Source of the DNA: Pratylenchus scribneri
Taxonomy: Eukaryota; Nematoda; Chromadorea; Rhabditida; Pratylenchidae
Assembly (NCBI GenBank): GCA_030063045.1
Contig: JAQSEB010000159.1
Location: 930,001-994,000, forward strand
Direction: 5' to 3'
DNA: 64,000 nt
The notes beneath the pieces are model-generated. The model saw only the letters and a list, made by a program, of their open reading frames with translations. It had not been told where the DNA came from and made no database searches. Positions 15,263-30,640 of this stretch are shown piece by piece; position 1 is the stretch's first letter, and each line of letters opens with the position of its first letter. The position numbers were made by a program, and so were the translations under genes.

Positions 15263-17430
15263 GATTTGCAGATAGTATGAATATTAAATAATTAATCAAT
15301 AGTAAAATTGTGGCATTAAAAAATTAAAATGGATTCATTTGTGAGACGCCAAGAAATTCAAAAAATTTGGGAAAATTTTATGAATTCTTAAAAATAATTT
15401 TATGTATTTCATTTTAGATTTGCAGATAGTATGTATATTAAATAATTAATCAATAGTAAAATTTAGCAATTAAAAAATTAAATTGGATTCATTTGTGAGA
15501 CGCCAAGAAATTCAAAATATTTTGGAAAATTTTATGAATTCTTAAAAATAATTTTATGTATTTCATTTTAGATTTGCAGACAGTCTGAATATTAAATAAT
15601 TAATCAATAGTAAAATTTAGCAATTAAAAAATTAAATTGGATTCATTTGTGAGACGCCAAGAAATTCAAAATATTTTGGAAAATTTTATGAATTCTTAAA
15701 AATAATTTTATGTATTTCATTTTAGATTTACAGATAGTATGAATATTAAATAATTAATTATTAGTAAAATTGAGCAATTAAAAAATTAAAATGGATTCAT
15801 TTGTGAGACGCCAAGAAATTCAAAATATTTTGAAAAATTTTATGAATTCTTAAAAATAATTTTATGTATTTCATTTTAGATTTACAGATAGTATGAATAT
15901 TAAATAATTAATTATTAGTAAAATTGAGCAATTAAAAAATTAAAATGGATTCATTTGTGAGACGCCAAGAAATTCAAAATATTTGGGAAAATTTTATGAA
16001 TTCTTAAAAATAATTTTATGTATTTCATTTTAGATTTGCAGATAGTATGTATATTAAATAATTAATCAATAGTAAAATTTAGCAATTAAAAAATTAAATT
16101 GGATTCATTTGTGAGACGCCAAGAAATTCAAAATATTTGGGAAAATTTTATGAATTCTTAAAAATAATTTTATGTATTTCATTTTAGATTTACAGATAGT
16201 ATGAATATTAAATAATTAATTATTAGTAAAATTGAGCAATTAAAAAATTAAAATGGATTCATTTGTGAGACGCCAAGAAATTCAAAATATTTGGGAAAAT
16301 TTTATGAATTCTTAAAAATAATTTTATGTATTTCATTTTAGATTTGCAGATAGTATGTATATTAAATAATTAATCAATAGTAAAATTTAGCAATTAAAAA
16401 ATTAAATTGGATTCATTTGTGAGACGCCAAGAAATTCAAAATATTTTGGAAAATTTTATGAATTCTTAAAAATAATTTTATGTATTTCATTTTAGATTTG
16501 CAGATAGTATGTATATTAAATAATTAATCAATAGTAAAATTTAGCAATTAAAAAATTAAATTGGATTCATTTGTGAGACGCCAAGAAATTCAAAATATTT
16601 TGGAAAATTTTATGAATTCTTAAAAATAATTTTATGTATTTCATTTTAGATTTGCAGATAGTATGTATATTAAATAATTAATCAATAGTAAAATTTAGCA
16701 ATTAAAAAATTAAATTGGATTCATTTGTGAGACGCCAAGAAATTCAAAATATTTGGGAAAATTTTATGAATTCTTAAAAATAATTTTATGTATTTCATTT
16801 TAGATTTACAGATAGTATGAATATTAAATAATTAATTATTAGTAAAATTGAGCAATTAAAAAATTAAAATGGATTCATTTGTGAGACGCCAAGAAATTCA
16901 AAATATTTGGGAAAATTTTATGAATTCTTAAAAATAATTTTATGTATTTCATTTTAGATTTGCAGATAGTATGTATATTAAATAATTAATCAATAGTAAA
17001 ATTTAGCAATTAAAAAATTAAATTGGATTCATTTGTGAGACGCCAAGAAATTCAAAATATTTTGGAAAATTTTATGAATTCTTAAAAATAATTTTATGTA
17101 TTTCATTTTAGATTTGCAGACAGTCTGAATATTAAATAATTAATCAATAGTAAAATTTAGCAATTAAAAAATTAAATTGGATTCATTTGTGAGACGCCAA
17201 GAAATTCAAAATATTTTGGAAAATTTTATGAATTCTTAAAAATAATTTTATGTATTTCATTTTAGATTTACAGATAGTATGAATATTAAATAATTAATTA
17301 TTAGTAAAATTGAGCAATTAAAAAATTAAAATGGATTCATTTGTGAGACGCCAAGAAATTCAAAATATTTTGGAAAATTTTATGAATTCTTAAAAATAAT
17401 TTTATGTATTTCATTTTAGATTTGCAGATA
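15263..17430 (+). repeat. 14-mer recurrence in the central satellite
   Basis: The monomer pair carrying GATAGTATG followed by ATTGTGGCATT and a CAAAAAATTTGGG segment occurs at 15263 and again at 17419, an offset of 2156 bp, exactly 14 x 154. Neighbouring monomers in this central zone belong to a subfamily with GATAGTATG, TTATGTATTTC and AATTATTAG variants. That subfamily is rare or absent in the two flanks of the array. Confidence 0.7.
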
Positions 17431-20400
17431 GTATGAATATTAAATAATTAATCAATAGTAAAATTGTGGCATTAAAAAATTAAAATGGATTCATTTGTGA
17501 GACGCCAAGAAATTCAAAAAATTTGGGAAAATTTTATGAATTCTTAAAAATAATTTTATGTATTTCATTTTAGATTTGCAGATAGTATGTATATTAAATA
17601 ATTAATCAATAGTAAAATTTAGCAATTAAAAAATTAAATTGGATTCATTTGTGAGACGCCAAGAAATTCAAAATATTTTGGAAAATTTTATGAATTCTTA
17701 AAAATAATTTTATGTATTTCATTTTAGATTTGCAGACAGTCTGAATATTAAATAATTAATCAATAGTAAAATTGTGGCATTAAAAAATTAAAATGGATTC
17801 ATTTGTGAGACGCCAAGAAATTCAAAAAATTTGGGAAAATTTTATGAATTCTTAAAAATAATTTTAAGCATTTCATTTTAGATTTGCAGACAGTCTGAAT
17901 ATTAAATAATTAATCAATAGTAAAATTTAGCAATTAAAAAATTAAAATGGATTCATTTGTGAGACGCCAAGAAATTCAAAATATTTTGGAAAATTTTATG
18001 AATTCTTAAAAATAATTTTATGTATTTCATTTTAGATTTACAGATAGTATGAATATTAAATAATTAATTATTAGTAAAATTGAGCAATTAAAAAATTAAA
18101 ATGGATTCATTTGTGAGACGCCAAGAAATTCAAAATATTTTGGAAAATTTTATGAATTCTTAAAAATAATTTTATGTATTTCATTTTAGATTTACAGATA
18201 GTATGAATATTAAATAATTAATTATTAGTAAAATTGAGCAATTAAAAAATTAAAATGGATTCATTTGTGAGACGCCAAGAAATTCAAAATATTTTGGAAA
18301 ATTTTATGAATTCTTAAAAATAATTTTATGTATTTCATTTTAGATTTACAGATAGTATGAATATTAAATAATTAATTATTAGTAAAATTGAGCAATTAAA
18401 AAATTAAAATGGATTCATTTGTGAGACGCCAAGAAATTCAAAATATTTGGGAAAATTTTATGAATTCTTAAAAATAATTTTATGTATTTCATTTTAGATT
18501 TGCAGATAGTATGTATATTAAATAATTAATCAATAGTAAAATTTAGCAATTAAAAAATTAAAATGGATTCATTTGTGAGACGCCAAGAAATTCAAAATAT
18601 TTTGGAAAATTTTATGAATTCTTAAAAATAATTTTATGTATTTCATTTTAGATTTGCAGATAGTATGAATATTAAATAATTAATCAATAGTAAAATTGTG
18701 GCATTAAAAAATTAAAATGGATTCATTTGTGAGACGCCAAGAAATTCAAAAAATTTGGGAAAATTTTATGAATTCTTAAAAATAATTTTAAGCATTTCAT
18801 TTTAGATTTGCAGACAGTCTGAATATTAAATAATTAATCAATAGTAAAATTGTGGCATTAAAAAATTAAATTGGATTCATTTGTGAGACGCCAAGAAATT
18901 CAAAAAATTTGGGAAAATTTTATGAATTCTTAAAAATAATTTTAAGCATTTCATTTTAGATTTGCAGACAGTCTGAATATTAAATAATTAATTATTAGTA
19001 AAATTGAGCAATTAAAAAATTAAAATGGATTCATTTGTGAGACGCCAAGAAATTCAAAATATTTTGGAAAATTTTATGAATTCTTAAAAATAATTTTATG
19101 TATTTCATTTTAGATTTACAGATAGTATGAATATTAAATAATTAATTATTAGTAAAATTGAGCAATTAAAAAATTAAAATGGATTCATTTGTGAGACGCC
19201 AAGAAATTCAAAATATTTTGGAAAATTTTATGAATTCTTAAAAATAATTTTATGTATTTCATTTTAGATTTGCAGATAGTATGAATATTAAATAATTAAT
19301 CAATAGTAAAATTGTGGCATTAAAAAATTAAAATGGATTCATTTGTGAGACGCCAAGAAATTCAAAAAATTTGGGAAAATTTTATGAATTCTTAAAAATA
19401 ATTTTAAGCATTTCATTTTAGATTTGCAGACAGTCTGAATATTAAATAATTAATCAATAGTAAAATTGTGGCATTAAAAAATTAAATTGGATTCATTTGT
19501 GAGACGCCAAGAAATTCAAAAAATTTTGGAAAATTTTATGAATTCTTAAAAATAATTTTATGTATTTCATTTTAGATTTGCAGATAGTATGAATATTAAA
19601 TAATTAATCAATAGTAAAATTGTGGCATTAAAAAATTAAATTGGATTCATTTGTGAGACGCCAAGAAATTCAAAAAATTTTGGAAAATTTTATGAATTCT
19701 TAAAAATAATTTTATGTATTTCATTTTAGATTTGCAGATAGTATGTATATTAAATAATTAATCAATAGTAAAATTTAGCAATTAAAAAATTAAAATGGAT
19801 TCATTTGTGAGACGCCAAGAAATTCAAAATATTTTGGAAAATTTTATGAATTCTTAAAAATAATTTTATGTATTTCATTTTAGATTTGCAGACAGTCTGA
19901 ATATTAATAATTAATCAATAATAAAATTGAGCCATTAAAAAATTAAAATGGATTCATTTGTGAGACGCCAAGAAATTCAAAATATTTTGGAAAATTTTAT
20001 GAATTCTTAAAAATAATTTTAAGCATTTCATTTTAGATTTGCAGACAGTCTGAATATTAAATAATTAATCAATAATAAAATTGAACAATTAAAAAATTAA
20101 TATAGATTCATTTGTGAGACGCCAAGAAATTCAAAAAATTTTGGAAAATTTTTAAAAATTTTATGAATTCTTAAAAATAATTTTAAGCATTTCATTTTAG
20201 ATTTGCAGACAGTCTGAATATTAAATAATTAATCAATAGTAAAATTGAACAATTAAAAAATTAATATAGATTCATTTGTGAGACGCCAAGAAATTCAAAA
20301 TATTTTGGAAAATTTTATGAATTTTTAGAAATAATTTTAAGCATTTCATTTTAGATTTGCAGACAGTCTGAATATTAAATAATTAGTCAATAGTAAAATT

Positions 20401-22269
20401 GAGCAATTAAAAAATTAAAATGGATTCATTTGTGAGACGCCAAGAAATTCAAAATATTTTTAAAAATTTTATGAATTCTTAAAAATAATTTTAAGCATTT
20501 CATTTTAGATTTGCAGACAGTCTGAATATTAAATAATTAATCAATAGTAAAATTGAACAATTAAAAAATTAATATAGATTCATTTGTGAGACGCCAAGAA
20601 ATTCAAAAAATTTTGGAAAATTTTTAAAAATTTTATGAATTCTTAAAAATAATTTTAAGCATTTCATTTTAGATTTGCAGACAGTCTGAATATTAAATAA
20701 TTAATCAATAGTAAAATTGAACAATTAAAAAATTAATATAGATTCATTTGTGAGACGCCAAGAAATTCAAAATATTTTGGAAAATTTTATGAATTCTTAA
20801 AAATAATTTTAAGCATTTCATTCTAGATTTGCAGACAGTCTGAATATTAAATAATTAATCAATAATAAAATTGAACAATTAAAAAATTAATATAGATTCA
20901 TTTGTGAGACGCCAAGAAATTCAAAAAATTTTGGAAAATTTTTAAAAATTTTATGAATTCTTAAAAATAATTTTAAGCATTTCATTTTAGATTTGCAGAC
21001 AGTCTGAATATTAAATAATTAATCAATAGTAAAATTGAACAATTAAAAAATTAATATAGATTCATTTGTGAGACGCCAAGAAATTCAAAAAATTTTGGAA
21101 AATTTTTAAAAATTTTATGAATTCTTAAAAATAATTTTAAGCATTTCATTTTAGATTTGCAGACAGTCTGAATATTAAATAATTAATCAATAGTAAAATT
21201 GAACAATTAAAAAATTAATATAGATTCATTTGTGAGACGCCAAGAAATTCAAAAAATTTTGGAAAATTTTTAAAAATTTTATGAATTCTTAAAAATAATT
21301 TTAAGCATTTCATTTTAGATTTGCAGACAGTCTGAATATTAAATAATTAATCAATAGTAAAATTGAACAATTAAAAAATTAATATAGATTCATTTGTGAG
21401 ACGCCAAGAAATTCAAAAAATTTTGGAAAATTTTTAAAAATTTTATGAATTCTTAAAAATAATTTTAAGCATTTCATTTTAGATTTGCAGACAGTCTGAA
21501 TATTAAATAATTAATCAATAGTAAAATTGAGCAATTAAAAAATTAAAATGGATTCATTTGTGAGACGCCAAGAAATTCAAAATATTTTTAAAAATTTTAT
21601 GAATTCTTAAAAATAATTTTAAGCATTTCATTTTAGATTTGCAGACAGTCTGAATATTAAATAATTAATCAATAATAAAATTGAACAATTAAAAAATTAA
21701 TATAGATTCATTTGTGAGACGCCAAGAAATTCAAAAAATTTTGGAAAATTTTTAAAAATTTTATGAATTCTTAAAAATAATTTTAAGCATTTCATTTTAG
21801 ATTTGCAGACAGTCTGAATATTAAATAATTAATCAATAGTAAAATTGAACAATTTAAAAATTAATATAGATTCATTTGTGAGACGCCAAGAAATTCAAAA
21901 TATTTTGGAAAATTTTATGAATTCTTAAAAATAATTTTAAGCATTTCATTCTAGATTTGCAGACAGTCTGAATATTAAATAATTAATCAATAATAAAATT
22001 GAACAATTAAAAAATTAATATAGATTCATTTGTGAGACGCCAAGAAATTCAAAAAATTTTGGAAAATTTTTAAAAATTTTATGAATTCTTAAAAATAATT
22101 TTAAGCATTTCATTCTAGATTTGCAGACAGTCTGAATATTAAATAATTAATCAATAATAAAATTGAACAATTAAAAAATTAATATAGATTCATTTGTGAG
22201 ACGCCAAGAAATTCAAAAAATTTTGGAAAATTTTTAAAAATTTTATGAATTCTTAAAAATAATTTTAAG

Positions 22270-25200
22270 CATTTCATTCTAGATTTGCAGACAGTCTGAA
22301 TATTAAATAATTAATCAATGATAAAATTGAACAATTAAAAAATTAATATAGATTCATTTGTGAGACGCCAAGAAATTCAAAAAATTTTGGAAAATTTTTA
22401 AAAATTTTATGAATTCTTAAAAATAATTTTAAGCATTTCATTTTAGATTTGCAGACAGTCTGAATATTAAATAATTAATCAATAGTAAAATTGAGCCATT
22501 AAAAAATTAAAATGGATTCATTTGTGAGACGCCAAGAAATTCAAAATATTTTGGAAAATTTTATGAATTCTTAAAAATAATTTTAAGCATTTCATTTTAG
22601 ATTTGCAGACAGTCTGAATATTAAATAATTAATCAATAGTAAAATTGAACAATTAAAAAATTAATATAGATTCATTTGTGAGATGCCAAGAAATTCAAAA
22701 TATTTTTAAAAATTTTATGAATTCTTAAAAATAATTTTAAGCATTTCATTTTAGATTTGCAGACAGTCTGAATATTAAATAATTAATCAATAGTAAAATT
22801 AAGCAATTAAAAAATTAAAATGGATTCATTTGTGAGATGCCAAGAAATTCAAAATATTTTTAAAAATTTTATGAATTCTTAAAAATAATTTTAAGCATTT
22901 CATTTTAGATTTGCAGACAGTCTGAATATTTAATAATTAATCAATAGTAAAATTGAACAATTAAAAAATTAAAATGGATTCATTTGTGAGACGCCAAGAA
23001 ATTCAAAATATTTTTAAAAATTTTATGAATTCTTAAAAATAATTTTAAGCATTTCATTTTAGATTTGCAGACAGTCTGAATATTAAATAATTAGTCAATA
23101 GTAAAATTGAGCAATTAAAAAATTAAAATGGATTCATTTGTGAGACGCCAAGAAATTCAAAATATTTTTAAAAATTTTATGAATTCTTAAAAATAATTTT
23201 AAGCATTTCATTTTAGATTTGCAGACAGTCTGAATATTAAATAATTAATCAATAGTAAAATTAAGCAATTAAAAAATTAAAATGGATTCATTTGTGAGAT
23301 GCCAAGAAATTCAAAATATTTTTAAAAATTTTATGAATTCTTAAAAATAATTTTAAGCATTTCATTTTAGATTTGCAGACAGTCTGAATATTTAATAATT
23401 AATCAATAGTAAAATTGAACAATTAAAAAATTAAAATGGATTCATTTGTGAGACGCCAAGAAATTCAAAATATTTTTAAAAATTTTATGAATTCTTAAAA
23501 ATAATTTTAAGCATTTCATTTTAGATTTGCAGACAGTCTGAATATTAAATAATTAGTCAATAGTAAAATTGAGCAATTAAAAAATTAAAATGGATTCATT
23601 TGTGAGACGCCAAGAAATTCAAAATATTTTTAAAAATTTTATGAATTCTTAAAAATAATTTTAAGCATTTCATTTTAGATTTGCAGACAGTCTGAATATT
23701 AAATAATTAGTCAATAGTAAAATTGAGCAATTAAAAAATTAAAATGGATTCATTTGTGAGACGCCAAGAAATTCAAAATATTTTTAAAAATTTTATGAAT
23801 TCTTAAAAATAATTTTAAGCATTTCATTTTAGATTTGCAGACAGTCTGAATATTAAATAATTAATCAATAGTAAAATTAAGCAATTAAAAAATTAAAATG
23901 GATTCATTTGTGAGATGCCAAGAAATTCAAAATATTTTGGAAAATTTTATGAATTCTTAAAAATAATTTTAAGCATTTCATTTTAGATTTGCAGACAGTC
24001 TGAATATTAAATAATTAATCAATAGTAAAATTAAGCAATTAAAAAATTAAAATGGATTCATTTGTGAGATGCCAAGAAATTCAAAATATTTTGGAAAATT
24101 TTATGAATTCTTAAAAATAATTTTAAGCATTTCATTCTAGATTTGCAGACAGTCTGAATATTAAATAATTAATCAATGATAAAATTGAACAATTAAAAAA
24201 TTAATATAGATTCATTTGTGAGACGCCAAGAAATTCAAAAAATTTTGGAAAATTTTTAAAAATTTTATGAATTCTTAAAAATAATTTTAAGCATTTCATT
24301 TTAGATTTGCAGACAGTCTGAATATTAAATAATTAATCAATAGTAAAATTGAGCCATTAAAAAATTAAAATGGATTCATTTGTGAGACGCCAAGAAATTC
24401 AAAATATTTTGGAAAATTTTATGAATTCTTAAAAATAATTTTAAGCATTTCATTTTAGATTTGCAGACAGTCTGAATATTAAATAATTAATCAATAGTAA
24501 AATTGAACAATTAAAAAATTAATATAGATTCATTTGTGAGATGCCAAGAAATTCAAAATATTTTTAAAAATTTTATGAATTCTTAAAAATAATTTTAAGC
24601 ATTTCATTTTAGATTTGCAGACAGTCTGAATATTAAATAATTAATCAATAGTAAAATTAAGCAATTAAAAAATTAAAATGGATTCATTTGTGAGATGCCA
24701 AGAAATTCAAAATATTTTTAAAAATTTTATGAATTCTTAAAAATAATTTTAAGCATTTCATTTTAGATTTGCAGACAGTCTGAATATTTAATAATTAATC
24801 AATAGTAAAATTGAACAATTAAAAAATTAAAATGGATTCATTTGTGAGACGCCAAGAAATTCAAAATATTTTTAAAAATTTTATGAATTCTTAAAAATAA
24901 TTTTAAGCATTTCATTTTAGATTTGCAGACAGTCTGAATATTAAATAATTAGTCAATAGTAAAATTGAGCAATTAAAAAATTAAAATGGATTCATTTGTG
25001 AGACGCCAAGAAATTCAAAATATTTTTAAAAATTTTATGAATTCTTAAAAATAATTTTAAGCATTTCATTTTAGATTTGCAGACAGTCTGAATATTAAAT
25101 AATTAATCAATAGTAAAATTAAGCAATTAAAAAATTAAAATGGATTCATTTGTGAGATGCCAAGAAATTCAAAATATTTTTAAAAATTTTATGAATTCTT

Positions 25201-25985
25201 AAAAATAATTTTAAGCATTTCATTTTAGATTTGCAGACAGTCTGAATATTTAATAATTAATCAATAGTAAAATTGAACAATTAAAAAATTAAAATGGATT
25301 CATTTGTGAGACGCCAAGAAATTCAAAATATTTTTAAAAATTTTATGAATTCTTAAAAATAATTTTAAGCATTTCATTTTAGATTTGCAGACAGTCTGAA
25401 TATTAAATAATTAGTCAATAGTAAAATTGAGCAATTAAAAAATTAAAATGGATTCATTTGTGAGACGCCAAGAAATTCAAAATATTTTTAAAAATTTTAT
25501 GAATTCTTAAAAATAATTTTAAGCATTTCATTTTAGATTTGCAGACAGTCTGAATATTAAATAATTAGTCAATAGTAAAATTGAGCAATTAAAAAATTAA
25601 AATGGATTCATTTGTGAGACGCCAAGAAATTCAAAATATTTTTAAAAATTTTATGAATTCTTAAAAATAATTTTAAGCATTTCATTTTAGATTTGCAGAC
25701 AGTCTGAATATTAAATAATTAATCAATAGTAAAATTAAGCAATTAAAAAATTAAAATGGATTCATTTGTGAGATGCCAAGAAATTCAAAATATTTTGGAA
25801 AATTTTATGAATTCTTAAAAATAATTTTAAGCATTTCATTTTAGATTTGCAGACAGTCTGAATATTAAATAATTAATCAATAGTAAAATTAAGCAATTAA
25901 AAAATTAAAATGGATTCATTTGTGAGATGCCAAGAAATTCAAAATATTTTGGAAAATTTTATGAATTCTTAAAAATAATTTTAAG
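22270..25985 (+). repeat. Tandem pair of a 12-monomer higher-order repeat (1858 bp)
   Basis: The rare variant CAATGATAAAATT lies at 22316 and at 24174, 1858 bp apart (12 x 154 + 10 for one long monomer). The eleven following monomers repeat the same order of variants: GAGCC with TTTTGG, GAACAA, AAGCAA, a TTTAATAATT form, an AATTAGTCAAT form, AAGCAA, the TTTAATAATT form, two AATTAGTCAAT forms, then two AAGCAA forms with TTTTGG. No difference was seen by eye. This is a recent segmental duplication in register within the array. Confidence 0.9.
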
Positions 25986-26930
25986 CATTTCATTTTAGAT
26001 TTGCAGACAGTCTGAATATTAAATAATTAATCAATAGTAAAATTGAGCCATTAAAAAATTAAAATGGATTCATTTGTGAGATGCCAAGAAATTCAAAATA
26101 TTTTGGAAAATTTTATGAATTCTTAAAAATAATTTTAAGCATTTCATTTTAGATTTGCAGACAGTCTGAATATTAAATAATTAATCAATAGTAAAATTAA
26201 GCAATTAAAAAATTAAAATGGATTCATTTGTGAGATGCCAAGAAATTCAAAATATTTTGGAAAATTTTATGAATTCTTAAAAATAATTTTAAGCATTTCA
26301 TTTTAGATTTGCAGACAGTCTGAATATTAAATAATTAATCAATAGTAAAATTGAGCCATTAAAAAATTAAAATGGATTCATTTGTGAGATGCCAAGAAAT
26401 TCAAAATATTTTGGAAAATTTTATGAATTCTTAAAAATAATTTTAAGCATTTCATTTTAGATTTGCAGACAGTCTGAATATTAAATAATTAATCAATAGT
26501 AAAATTAAGCAATTAAAAAATTAAAATGGATTCATTTGTGAGATGCCAAGAAATTCAAAATATTTTGGAAAATTTTATGAATTCTTAAAAATAATTTTAA
26601 GCATTTCATTTTAGATTTGCAGACAGTCTGAATATTAAATAATTAATCAATAGTAAAATTGAGCCATTAAAAAATTAAATTAGATTCATTTGTGAGATGC
26701 CAAGAAATTCAAAATATTTTTAAAAATTTTATGAATTCTTAAAAATAATTTTAAGCATTTCATTTTAGATTTGCAGACAGTCTAAATATTAAATAATTAA
26801 TCAATAGTAAAATTAAGCAATTAAAAAATTAAATTAGATTCATTTGTGAGACGCCAAGAAATTCAAAATATTTTGGGAAAATTTTATGAATTCTTAAAAA
26901 TAATTTTAAGCATTTCATTTTAGATTTGCA

Positions 26931-29900
26931 GACAGTCTGAATATTAAATAATTAATCAATAGTAAAATTGAGCAATTAAAAAATTAATATAGATTCATTT
27001 GTGAGACGCCAAGAAATTCAAAATATTTTTTAAAATTTTATGAATTCTTAAAAATAATTTTAAGCATTTCATTTTAGATTTGCTGACAGTCTGAATATTA
27101 AATAATTAATCAATAGTAAAATTGAGCAATTAAAAAATTAATATAGATTCATTTGTGAGACGCCAAGAAATTCAAAATATTTTTTAAAATTTTATGAATT
27201 CTTAAAAATAATTTTAAGCATTTCATTTTAGATTTGCAGACAGTCTGAATATTAAATAATTAATCAATAGTAAAATTGAACAATTAAAAAATTAATATAG
27301 ATTCATTTGTGAGACGCCAAGAAATTCAAAATATTTTTAAAAATTTTATGAATTCTTAAAAATAATTTTAAGCATTTCATTTTAGATTTGCAGACAGTCT
27401 GAATATTAAATAATTAATCAATAGTAAAATTGAACAATTAAAAAATTAATATAGATTCATTTGTGAGACGCCAAGAAATTCAAAATATTTTTAAAAATTT
27501 TATGAATTCTTAAAAATAATTTTAAGCATTTCATTTTAGATTTGCAGACAGTCTGAATATTAAATAATTAATCAATAGTAAAATTGAACAATTAAAAAAT
27601 TAATATAGATTCATTTGTGAGACGCCAAGAAATTCAAAATATTTTTAAAAATTTTATGAATTTTTTTTAAAATAATTTTAAGCATTTCATTTTAGATTTG
27701 CAGACAGTCTGAATATTAAATAATTAATCAATAGTAAAATTGAGCCATTAAAAAATTAAATTGGATTCATTTGTGAGATGCCAAGAAATTCAAAATATTT
27801 TTAAAAATTTTATGAATTCTTAAAAATAATTTTAAGCATTTCATTTTAGATTTGCAGACAGTCTGAATATTAAATAATTAATCAATAGTAAAATTGAGCC
27901 ATTAAAAAATTAAATTGGATTCATTTGTGAGATGCCAAGAAATTCAAAAAATTTTGGAAAATTTTTAAAAATTTTATGAATTCTTAAAAATAATTTTAAG
28001 CATTTCATTTTAGATTTGCAGACAGTCTGAATATTAAATAATTAATCAATAGTAAAATTGAACAATTAAAAAATTAATATAGATTCATTTGTGAGATGCC
28101 AAGAAATTCAAAATATTTTTAAAAATTTTATGAATTCTTAAAAATAATTTTAAGCATTTCATTTTAGATTTGCAGACAGTCTGAATATTAAATAATTAAT
28201 CAATAGTAAAATTGAGCCATTAAAAAATTAAATTGGATTCATTTGTGAGATGCCAAGAAATTCAAAAAATTTTGGAAAATTTTTAAAAATTTTATGAATT
28301 CTTAAAAATAATTTTAAGCATTTCATTTTAGATTTGCAGACAGTCTGAATATTAAATAATTAATCAATAGTAAAATTGAACAATTAAAAAATTAATATAG
28401 ATTCATTTGTGAGATGCCAAGAAATTCAAAATATTTTTAAAAATTTTATGAATTCTTAAAAATAATTTTAAGCATTTCATTCTAGATTTGCAGACAGTCT
28501 GAATATTAAATAATTAATCAATAGTAAAATTGAACAATTAAAAAATTAATATAGATTCATTTGTGAGACGCCAAGAAATTCAAAATATTTTTTAAAATTT
28601 TATGAATTCTTAAAAATAATTTTAAGCATTTCATTTTAGATTTGCAGACAGTCTGAATATTAAATAATTAATCAATAGTAAAATTGAACAATTAAAAAAT
28701 TAATATAGATTCATTTGTGAGACGCCAAGAAATTCAAAATATTTTTAAAAATTTTATGAATTCTTAAAAATAATTTTAAGCATTTCATTCTAGATTTGCA
28801 GACAGTCTGAATATTAAATAATTAATCAATAGTAAAATTGAACAATTAAAAAATTAATATAGATTCATTTGTGAGACGCCAAGAAATTCAAAATATTTTT
28901 TAAAATTTTATGAATTCTTAAAAATAATTTTAAGCATTTCATTTTAGATTTGCTGACAGTCTGAATATTAAATAATTAATCAATAGTAAAATTGAGCAAT
29001 TAAAAAATTAATATAGATTCATTTGTGAGACGCCAAGAAATTCAAAATATTTTTTAAAATTTTATGAATTCTTAAAAATAATTTTAAGCATTTCATTTTA
29101 GATTTGCAGACAGTCTGAATATTAAATAATTAATCAATAGTAAAATTGAACAATTAAAAAATTAATATAGATTCATTTGTGAGACGCCAAGAAATTCAAA
29201 ATATTTTTAAAAATTTTATGAATTCTTAAAAATAATTTTAAGCATTTCATTTTAGATTTGCAGACAGTCTGAATATTAAATAATTAATCAATAGTAAAAT
29301 TGAACAATTAAAAAATTAATATAGATTCATTTGTGAGACGCCAAGAAATTCAAAATATTTTTAAAAATTTTATGAATTCTTAAAAATAATTTTAAGCATT
29401 TCATTTTAGATTTGCAGACAGTCTGAATATTAAATAATTAATCAATAGTAAAATTGAACAATTAAAAAATTAATATAGATTCATTTGTGAGACGCCAAGA
29501 AATTCAAAATATTTTTAAAAATTTTATGAATTTTTTTTAAAATAATTTTAAGCATTTCATTTTAGATTTGCAGACAGTCTGAATATTAAATAATTAATCA
29601 ATAGTAAAATTGAGCCATTAAAAAATTAAATTGGATTCATTTGTGAGATGCCAAGAAATTCAAAATATTTTTAAAAATTTTATGAATTCTTAAAAATAAT
29701 TTTAAGCATTTCATTTTAGATTTGCAGACAGTCTGAATATTAAATAATTAATCAATAGTAAAATTGAGCCATTAAAAAATTAAATTGGATTCATTTGTGA
29801 GATGCCAAGAAATTCAAAAAATTTTGGAAAATTTTTAAAAATTTTATGAATTCTTAAAAATAATTTTAAGCATTTCATTTTAGATTTGCAGACAGTCTGA

Positions 29901-30640
29901 ATATTAAATAATTAATCAATAGTAAAATTGAACAATTAAAAAATTAATATAGATTCATTTGTGAGATGCCAAGAAATTCAAAATATTTTTAAAAATTTTA
30001 TGAATTCTTAAAAATAATTTTAAGCATTTCATTCTAGATTTGCAGACAGTCTGAATATTAAATAATTAATCAATAGTAAAATTGAACAATTAAAAAATTA
30101 ATATAGATTCATTTGTGAGACGCCAAGAAATTCAAAATATTTTTTAAAATTTTATGAATTCTTAAAAATAATTTTAAGCATTTCATTTTAGATTTGCAGA
30201 TAGTCTGAATATTAAATAATTAATCAATAGTAAAATTGAACAATTAAAAAATTAATATAGATTCATTTGTGAGACGCCAAGAAATTCAAAATATTTTTAA
30301 AAATTTTATGAATTCTTAAAAATAATTTTAAGCATTTCATTCTAGATTTGCAGACAGTCTGAATATTAAATAATTAATCAATAGTAAAATTGAACAATTA
30401 AAAAATTAATATAGATTCATTTGTGAGACGCCAAGAAATTCAAAATATTTTTTAAAATTTTATGAATTCTTAAAAATAATTTTAAGCATTTCATTCTAGA
30501 TTTGCAGACAGTCTGAATATTAAATAATTAATCAATAGTAAAATTGAACAATTAAAAAATTAAAATGGATTCATTTGTGAGACGCCAAGAAATTCAAAAT
30601 ATTTTGGAAAATTTTATGAATTCTTAAAAATAATTTTAAG
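26931..30640 (+). repeat. Second 12-monomer higher-order pair at the right end of the array
   Basis: The unique T8 variant (GAATTTTTTTTAAAATAA) occurs at 27661 and 29531, 1870 bp apart, equal to 12 x 154 plus two long monomers and the 2-bp insertion. Flanking monomers are collinear (CTGACAG type, three GAACAA types, T8 type, two GAGCC types). The first copy has two additional monomers near 28.1-28.4 kb. The final two monomers before 30861 are the most divergent, with ATTATTAAAATTG and AAATACTTAAT. Confidence 0.85.
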
